From assembly GCA_018389105.1 (NCBI GenBank), contig JACATO010002144.1, positions 1,054,001-1,118,000 on the forward strand: a stretch of DNA of 64,000 nucleotides. The letters run 5' to 3'. Source of the DNA: Nautilus pompilius (lineage: Eukaryota > Mollusca > Cephalopoda > Nautilida > Nautilidae). Positions 56,690 through 64,000 of this stretch are shown here, piece after piece. Both the position numbers and the translations under genes were made by a program. Position 1 is the stretch's first letter. Every line of letters starts with the position of its first letter. The notes under the pieces were generated by a model. That model ran no database searches. It worked only from the letters and a program-made list of their open reading frames with translations, and was not told where the DNA came from.

Positions 56690-57800
56690 TGCTTGCCTGA
56701 AGAAACGGTGCCTCCATTTACACTGGAGTGGTGGAAGGAAGGATGATCAGGCTCAGGTATGCGAGGTGGTGACTGGTGAGATAAAGGGGTTAGGTACTTC
56801 AGAGTAAGTACTAGAAGGTTTATCAACCTTGTTAAAGATGACATGAGGGTTGATAAATGATTTTGTAGCAGGATAATCCATCTTGAATTACCCAGTCTTT
56901 CCACGTTCAGATCCATCTCGAGAGCATCAAAGTTTCGGATAACCCTTTTGTAATCATCATGACATTCCTTGGCCCTCCAACTTCATCAAGTCTTCATTCA
57001 AAAGCTCCTGTGAATGGTTCTTAATTAATGTTGATAGTATCCGTAAAGCTCTTGAAGTCCTGGATGAACTGAGGGCAGAGTTTCATATTCATTGCCTTGA
57101 TCTTGTCTCATGCTGTTGCAATGTTCCGGATAGTATAGCCCCTCCTCATCAGTAGTAGACCTTAAATGTTGTGATGACCCCCCTCACCCTGGTCCATCAG
57201 CTGCAAAATGGAAGTGTTTTTTTCCGTTATGTATGCCACCTTGATGTCATTGAGAGTTGGTGGATGACCAGGGACATTATCGAGGACAAGCAATATCTTG
57301 AAGGAATGTTCTTTTCCCTGCAACTCAGGAATCAGGTGGTCTCACAACAACTTTAAAGTGTGCCTTTTCACCCAGGCACAGGAAGAGAACCTTTACAGAT
57401 GCCCTTGAGATCTTCCACCGCATTTCCCCCAAGCATCAACATCTCTTTCACAATGTAGATCCATTCCGGAATAATCCCATCTCATCAACATTAATCACTT
57501 GTTTGGGCATATACTCTTCCTCATCTCAGCCAACACAATAAGAAAATCTTTGGTCACATCTTCACCAGCCTTGTACCGATTAAACCACCATGACTTGCCA
57601 CAAAGGAACCCTCTTAATTACACCTTTTTTCACTTACGTCTTAGAGACTGAGCAGTGCACACCACTAAACTAAGCCCTCCAAGATAATTGTTTTATGCTT
57701 CTTCAATGCACCAGCACCTTTCACGTTACTTGTATGCTTGCTTATGGATAAACACGTGAGACTGAGCGACAAAGAAGATGCAGTGTGACGATTGCAGGGG
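56690..57800 (-). pseudogene. Tigger-type transposase relic
   Basis: On the - strand VINVDEMGLF (near 57,500) matches the Tigger block FNxDETGLFW with the first catalytic Asp. Then EHSFKILLVLDNVPGHPPTL with SILQLMDQGE (near 57,200) match the LLLLDNAPGHP and SLLQPMDQGV blocks. Many stops and frameshifts. The terminal repeats were not located. Distinct from the element at 8.5 kb, which keeps mainly the N-terminal part. Confidence 0.8.
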
Positions 57801-58155
57801 CTGCATAGCATCCGCCACTACTGCAATAGTACCTGAATTTGCGCAGCTTGGATTTTTTTGGTATTTTACATATGCTGAATATTACATAACCCTAATAGCA
57901 TTATTCTATCATCTATTTTTTTAAGGTCCACCATGAAATGGATGTTCCAGATTAGGTACCATCCATAAAAGAGCAAAGGAATGCAAGTCCAGTAGCTGTC
58001 CCATTAAGTCCCCCCCCAAGCCAGGTGACTAAAATTCCAGGCTTTTTACAGTACAAATGAGGAGTTCCCCTGAACTCTGCAGCTTAGTGGTAAAGGGGGT
58101 GATCAGCAAAAGCTTTCATTGGCCTGTGCTGCCCTGAAAAAAAAAACCCACCAAC

Positions 58156-58378
58156 CTTGGTATGATCTCGCAGACTTGTTGCTGAAACTTTTTTGGCATA
58201 TCCTGCTTCCATCCAGGTATATATAATTGATGTCTCAGCTGCTGCTGCTTTTTCCGCTGTTCTTTGAAGAGGTTGCGCCCTCTGCCCAACCAGTAATTGG
58301 CAATCTGAACCTGATAAGGGCGTCGATTCCCCAATGCTGGTGAAAATGCTGGCAGAAGCAGCTTTGAACTTGCATTGT
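58156..58378 (-). CDS. Unknown gene, exon C
   Basis: Acceptor TTTTTGTAG and donor CCAAG|GTTGGT on the - strand. The frame set by the previous exon encodes NASSKLLLPAFSPALGNRR, YQVQIANYWLGRGRNLFKEQ, then a Gln/Lys-rich helix and YIPGWKQDMPKKFQQQ. A second frame is also open here, but only this one continues exon B. No stop is reached, so the gene runs on to lower coordinates; the next exon was not found. I do not recognise the protein. Confidence 0.65.
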
Positions 58379-59057
58379 CTACAAAAATTCACAAAACACC
58401 AAGTCAGCAAACTGTATAGACAACCACTCACTGTAAGACTAAAACAATAAAAGCACAACTGACAAAGGTAATCCAAATATTTCATTATTAGTGCCTCACT
58501 CTTATAATTTGTCAGAAGAATTAAAATGTACACTGCATATAAATATCTGAATATAGTACTGGTGTAATATTGGTTTTAGTTACTTTCCTACTGAAACAGT
58601 CCAAACTATGGTCCTGTAACAAATTCTCTCAGAAATATTGACATGGGACTGTTAGAAATCTTTACTGTCCTTACCTCAACATTGAGAAAGAGGTAAACCA
58701 ACTGCTAGCTACGTGGTCTTATTAGGTCATTCTTCAATGACAGGTGACTGGTACTCAATGTCCTTACAAGTAGCAAGGAAAAAAAAAAAAAAGGCATTTT
58801 AACAGCAAGATGGCACCTCCAGCCATTTTCATAAAGATGTACAGGCATTTTTTAATGGACACTAATAGCTAAATATTTGGATTACCTATTGTACTGCATC
58901 ATGTTTAAGGTGTCTGATATATGAAGCAAAAATTCTATCTAGCAATATTTCTTTGTTTACTAGGCTATAGAAAATATGCAAACTGAAAGGTAGTTATATT
59001 TTCAAGACATTATTTGATTACTGGAGTGGGGGTTACCAACAACCTCTGTCCTAACTA

Positions 59058-59094
59058 CGAGGAAAAGTTATCTGCACTCTTCTTTTTTCCAATT
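59058..59094. repeat. Orphan mariner end
   Basis: CGAGGAAAAGTTATCTGCAC lies between TA pairs just left of the mariner. It resembles the complement of that element's right end more than its left end. Confidence 0.5.
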
Positions 59095-59096
59095 TA

Positions 59097-60342
59097 CGAG
59101 GGTAAGTCAAAAATTATCCGCACTTTCGCCATAACATATCTTTAGGTTTGTCACACTGCCTTCTGCTCATGCGTGCTTATAGTTGGTACTATTGTGTTCA
59201 CGTGATCGAAGTTTGAGCTTGATCGCGCCAGTGTAAACATGCCCGCTCCACTAGCAGTGTGCACCAAGGAGGAACAGAGCAGTGATCCGATTTCTCTGGT
59301 CAGAAGGTGTGTCAGGGGCTGAAATTCATCGGAGGCTTTTAACACAATACAGCGACAGTGCACTACTGCGTAGAAGTTTAAAAGTGGCTGGACAAGTGTG
59401 ATGCACGAAGGAGGAGCGGGATGCCCGTCAACCACCACTACTGATGAGATGGTAATGGCGAACCGGCGAGTTATCATTGATGAGGTAGCATGTTCTCTGC
59501 AGATTAGTCATGGTTCTGCCCATCAAATCATCCACGATGAGCTCGGCTTCCATAAAGTCTGTGCGAGATGGGTGCCAAGAGAGCTTACCGCAGAGCACAA
59601 GCGCAAACGTGTTGAGGTCTGCCAACGTTTACCTGACCGCTACAACAATGAAGGCGAAGAATTTTTCAGCAGAATAGTCACAAGAGATGAAACGTAGGTC
59701 CATCACTATGAGCCAGAATCCAAAAGACAGAGTATGGAGTGGAAACATCCTGGCTCGCCAGCGACGAAGAAATTCAAGACTCGATCTTCGGCAGGAAAGG
59801 TGATGCTAACTGTTTTTTGGGACTCAAAAGGACTTATACTGGAAGACTACCTGGAAAAGGGGTGTACAATAAACAGTGCAAGATACAGTGCTTTGCTGGC
59901 CAACAATCTGAAGCCAGCAATTTGCACCAAACGCTGAAGCCTATTGTCAAAGAAAGTTTTGTTGTTGCATGACAATGCACACCCACATACGGCTGGCCAG
60001 ACCGTTGAAACCATTAACCAATTGGGTTTTGAGGTGCTGGAACACCCTGCCTACAGCCCAGATCTCATGCCTTCTGACTATCATCTCTTTGGACCGCTCA
60101 AAGATGCTTTACGAGGTCGTCGATTTCCAACAGATAAAGAAGTGCAGGAAGCGGTGCATAAATGGTTGCGTGACCAACCGAAAACCTTGGAGGGAATAAG
60201 CAAGCTTGTGGACCGCTGGACCAAGTGCATCGAAAAGGAAGGAGACTGTGTAGAAAAATGACGTACTTGTTTAACCCCTGCTTTTGTGTAAATAAATTGA
60301 AAAAAAAAACGAGTGAAGATAATTTTTTTTTACTTTTCCTCG
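59097..60342 (+). mobile_element. mariner DNA transposon, decayed (1.25 kb)
   Basis: Left end CGAGGGTAAGTCAAAAATTA, right end reading inward CGAGGAAAAGTAAAAAAAAA, imperfect inverted repeats. TA lies at 59095-59096 and 60343-60344. It sits in the intron between exons B and C of the unknown - strand gene. Its family differs from the mariner at 11.5 kb. Confidence 0.93.
59239..60261 (+). pseudogene. mariner transposase pseudogene
   Basis: Starts MPAPLAVCTKEEQ. The HTH region has GVSGAEIHRRL-type residues in a shifted frame, then ISHGSAHQIIHDELGFHKVC and WVPRELTAEHKRKR. IVTRDET holds the first catalytic Asp; the next codon is TAG (59695-59697) where Trp is expected. LLHDNAHPHTA has the second Asp and YSPDLMPSDYHLFGPLKD the third, DD34D. 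Frameshifts lie near 59,270, 59,380 and 59,930. Confidence 0.95.
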
Positions 60343-61025
60343 TAATTTTAATAAAAATACCTGCCATACATTATGCATATTATCTGGCTATATATACTTA
60401 CATGGTGAAGCTAATGGAAAAAGACTGAAAGGTATAGAGAGAAAAAAAAACAGGAGAAAAAAATATTTTATGTGCAAAGTCATGGGTTTAGTTTAGAGGA
60501 AATTTGAAAAACTTCTCTCACAAAATAGAAAGTATAACAGGTGAATATGTAAGCAATTCTACTGATTTTAGATAGGAATCCAGTTAAAGACTTATCCTGG
60601 ATAAAGGGGAAAGTTAAAATATTTCAGAAGCCACTGGTTTAATAAATAAAATAAGACTGAATTAACTGTAAGGTAGTAATATATTTTCAATGTTAATTTA
60701 TGATGGAAAACAGTTCTAGTACCAACAAAAAGCCAATCAGCAGCTACAGTCTGTAAAATCATTTTGTTTTCCAGGTTGGGGGCATTTTTATTCTCAACAC
60801 TTCCATATTTTGCTCTGTGTTGAAGGAAGAGTATAGTGTTTGAATTAGTTTCATTTCTTTGCACATTTGAACTAACAAAAGCATCTTTTACAAAAACTTC
60901 TATCCATTAAAGAAATGTTAAAATATTTCAGATTTAAGTTTAAGAAAATAAGACCAATCCCATCTCCAGAACCTGTTGTTTTTTTTAGGGTCAGTGATTA
61001 AAGATCAGTAAAAAAATTTTCTTAC

Positions 61026-61183
61026 CAGATTCCTTTCTTTCAAAATAAGCATCCCCTGTGAGGTTAAACAAAGACGTTTTCAGAGAGCAGTCTACATTCT
61101 TCATGGCAACAAATTGGTATGTGTATGAATCCAAGTCACGGGACATTTCACAGCCTGATTTTGCCGCATGCTTTGAAAAGGAA
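61026..61183 (-). CDS. Unknown gene, exon B
   Basis: Acceptor TATTTCAG and donor ATCTG|GTAAG on the - strand. It encodes FSKHAAKSGCEMSRDLDSYT, YQFVAMKNVDCSLKTSLFNL and TGDAYFERKES. It joins exon A (AG+T, Ser) and exon C (G+AC, Asp) in phase. No family recognised. Confidence 0.7.
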
Positions 61184-63204
61184 CTGAAATAGAAACACAC
61201 ACAGTTATGAAAGAATAGAGATTTTTATCCTTTGCTTCCTGATAAAATAAAAGTAATTTGGAACTATTTGAAAAAGTATTTATTGTATAAGGGTTGTGTA
61301 CCATAAGTAGCAAGCTCTAAGCCCTAATTAATTATGGAGAAGTATTCAGGAAACCTGTGATTTTATTCACAGAGAATGTAATAATACTTCAAGGAAATAT
61401 TAGAGAGAACCAAAAATAAAGGAGTGCTACTTTTCTACATACTCCCAATGTTATAAATACTGTACATCACACATTCAAAACCAGTATCTGTTAGGCTGTA
61501 TGTGAGCAACTTTCAGTTTTTCTTTCAACATGCAATGTTCACTGCAGAGTAACAACATTACTCCCTAAGAATGCCATTTTCAACTCCAGATAACACTTGG
61601 TTATCTTTGATAAGAGGTGCTAAAACCGTGCAAAATATTTAGTTAAACTGGACTGTAGCCAAGGATTACCTTTTAAACATTTGAACTATTTCTCATTTGT
61701 ATGTGTAGACTAATTATGCAAAATGGCTAATAATTTACAAACAGTGCAATATTTGTTTAGAAATTTTAAAATTCCAGGCTATGATGTGCATCATATTTTT
61801 AAAACCCCAATTTTGTGCAAATAATAATGCACACCTAAACACACAGCACTGGTTTGTCAATTCACCAATATTGTGAATATTAGAAATACAAAAAGATTTA
61901 AGAGATTGAAGCTGGCAAATGTTAACAATTGAGAATAAAATATTATAACAGTTTTCCACAAAAACTGTTCAGTTCCCATTTGTTTAAACTTATGCGCATG
62001 CTAGCCAGAAAAAAAATCGTGTCATTTAAACTGACGTGTAGAGCAAGCGATACAGAACTATAGTGGATAGTTCAACAATCACTGTGCGCATTGCTTGTAA
62101 AACCACAAAAATATCAAAATTAATGTTTCTTATATTAAAGCTTTCTTAATCTAATATTACTAGAATAGTTTTAAATTACTTAGTTTATAGGTGTTTGAGA
62201 TAGTTAAACATCTAGATCAGGGGTGAGCAGACATTTTATCCCACAAAGAACAACAGACTGCATGCAAACAGTGCACTGAGGAAACCTCATATAATGAAAA
62301 GGAGAATTATATACAAATAATCTACTTCAAGAATTACAATTACCAGTGCACATAAAAGCATGACTGTTTGTACCAATAAATAAGAACTACTGCACCAACA
62401 CCTCAGCAGGGAATGTGCAGCTGCCTGCAGTTTTCAGGTGTTGAAGGCACTCATTTTTCAAAAAAAAGTTACAAATATGTATCACCACCATGTAATAGAG
62501 AATATAAACAAGACTTGGACAGATGCCTTCAACCACTTATGCAGCCTACAGACTTGGTATCTGATGCTGTGTTGCCCAATTGCACTAGACCTCCAGTGTC
62601 ATGGTTTGTCACTGACAGAGTTGTGGGTGTGAGAGCCATTTGGCTTCTGGTCATCAGTTGACATGAATCACCTTAGATCATAACCATGAAGCATCCAGTT
62701 CTTCAGTTGTCTGTCCACATAGGTAATCACATCTCCATCTGCTCAAGCCATTACATAACCATGTAACATTCAGCTTTTGGTTATCAGCCTACATGAATCA
62801 TCACACCTGCTAGTGCATGATTGTTCAAAACCCACTGAGTTTTCTTCCTCAAAATCATTTGATGCCAGAGGAATCTTTTCTACCACAAAAGGCCAGTAGT
62901 GACATGGTGGAAAGCCATTCAAAATTCTGCAAGCCATCTGGTCCTGCACATCTCTGGTCTAGATCATTTAATTTTGAGAAGATGGAAAAAAAGTTAACAG
63001 CAAGAGCCCATGATTTGAGATTCAACGTTAGAAAGAATAGGTGCTACAGGTGACTGCATCTGTGTAACTGCTATGTTGCTATACTAAATTTAACAAAGAA
63101 ATACAAATTGCCTTGATGCACTTAACAATATTGAGTTTCTATGCATTTTCCATAACTTTTCAAGAATTAAGGAGGAAAATACACTAACAAAATTAAACAT
63201 TTAC
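61184..63204 (-). other. Intron of the unknown - strand gene
   Basis: It has a GTAAAT donor and TTTCAG acceptor. Diverged tandem-like units lie at about 62,637-62,825. Otherwise nothing recognised. Confidence 0.5.
62637..62825. repeat. Weak tandem repeat, about three diverged units
   Basis: Units begin near 62,637, 62,692 and 62,767 with CATTTGGCTTCTGGTCATC-like text and share ACATGAATCA and ATAACCATG. Spacing is irregular (55 and 75 bp). Confidence 0.35.
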
Positions 63205-63486
63205 CTTAGATTTTGCATTTGTTTCTTTTGGGAATTTCTTTTTCCTTGAGAATCTGGAGGCTTCAAATCAACAACACTCTTGATGGAAACTGCTTCCTCC
63301 TGGTCAGCTGTATACATACTGTTGAAGCTTACCAAGCTGCTCAGCGGCATCAAGATGTCTTTGTCTAGGCACTCTTTTTCATCTTGCCATGAATTAGCTT
63401 GCGATACATTACTTTTAGAATCGTCTACAATTTCTAGCTCTTGGTTTTTCATCTTGCCAACATTGTCATCGTCGTCCCAACAAATC
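63205..63486 (-). CDS. Unknown gene, exon A
   Basis: Acceptor CTTTTAAG and donor CTAAG|GTAAAT on the - strand. It encodes an acidic, Ser-rich segment: ICWDDDDNVGKMKNQELEIV, DDSKSNVSQANSWQDEKECL and later SLVSFNSMYTADQEEAVSIK, ending GKRNSQKKQMQNL. It is likely disordered. It starts in mid-codon, so earlier exons lie beyond the window. Product unknown. Confidence 0.65.
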
Positions 63487-64000
63487 CTTAAAAGCAATCA
63501 AATTATATATAAAGCATCATCACCCATATTAGGTTGAGGACACAGGCAACACTGCTAAAAAGATATTCTTCATATCCCACCAAAGAGAGGCCCTCACCAC
63601 AAATTTTTCTCTTTAACATCTGAAGCAGCAAATTATGAAGCATCAGTCCTATTGGTAGATGTTAACCTGTATACATTAAGTATTGCTTTATTTTTGAAAA
63701 TCAAATATTTTTCAAATAAAATCTTTTGTAACAATTCCCTATATGTACTATTTTTAGTGCTCTATCTTGAATATAATACCTGTCGTGTTGTTTTCTTGTG
63801 CACACATTTACTTTCAACATACCACATCCTACTACTGTCCGTCTATTTTCACTTTATAAGAAAGATATCCATTCATGGTCATGTCTTTTCTTCTTTCATC
63901 TGTCATTTTTGTACTCAAATGTTGTTTGCTCACAGTTTCAGATAAAATGCTGTCTATTTTGTTTACCATCTTCAAACAGAAAAACTAGAGAGCAGTCAGC
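63487..64000. other. No recognised feature
   Basis: Probably intron of the unknown - strand gene; the open frame at 63,652-63,945 on + looks like AT-rich chance sequence. Confidence 0.4.

Larger units (their letters stand above)
53000..58155. other. Mostly non-coding region between the convergent genes
   Basis: It contains the exon-like segment at 55,397-55,483 and a Tigger relic at about 56.7-57.8 kb. A short GAT repeat lies near 54,070. A 68-codon frame at 54,472-54,678 is not recognised. Nothing else can be supported. Confidence 0.45.

Noticed and set aside
58084-58533. 149-codon - strand frame as a single-exon gene
   Set aside because: It runs through an acceptor and overlaps exon C in another frame; only the exon C frame joins exon B in phase.
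62817-63053. 78-codon + frame opposite the unknown gene's intron
   Set aside because: No splice or homology support; overlaps a weakly repetitive stretch.

Overview
The window is nuclear DNA of an animal. Genes are split into short exons with GT-AG introns up to 15 kb, the DNA is AT-rich with many simple repeats, and introns carry decayed Tc1/mariner, Tigger/pogo, piggyBac-like, non-LTR and SINE-like elements. The protein identity (a kinesin-13) and repeat mix suggest an invertebrate, perhaps a lophotrochozoan; that placement is inference.

Region 1 (about 1,790-44,850, + strand): most of one kinesin-13 (KIF2A/KIF2-like) microtubule depolymerase gene. I placed 20 coding exons whose splice phases join without a break into about 646 codons ending in TAG at 44,848-44,850. 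The first part of the protein lies upstream of the window. The exons carry the KVD and KEC motifs of kinesin-13 plus the P-loop, switch I and switch II. Notable details are one GC-AG intron, one NAGNAG tandem acceptor, and two competing donors 10 nt apart.

Region 2 (about 6,885-14,356, inside the 15-kb first intron): a transposon island of four adjoining elements: Tc1-like copy A, a Tigger/Jerky-type element, a mariner on the opposite strand, and Tc1-like copy B. Three have clear TA target duplications at one or both ends. Copy B keeps a nearly complete transposase frame.

Region 3 (other introns): four diverged copies of one tRNA-like SINE, a 5'-truncated non-LTR retrotransposon with RT and RNase H remains, two pogo/Tigger-type MITEs, a piggyBac-like remnant and a mariner remnant.

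Region 4 (about 44,850-58,150): 3' UTR, then mostly non-coding DNA. It holds an RT-like relic, a Tigger transposase relic and three isolated exon-like segments with good splice sites. One of these could be an alternative last exon of the kinesin gene.

Region 5 (58,156-63,486, - strand): three phase-compatible exons of a second gene, convergent with the kinesin gene, whose product I do not recognise. A decayed mariner sits in one of its introns.

I found no exotic defence or biosynthetic system. The interest lies in splicing details, the unknown gene and the transposon palaeontology.
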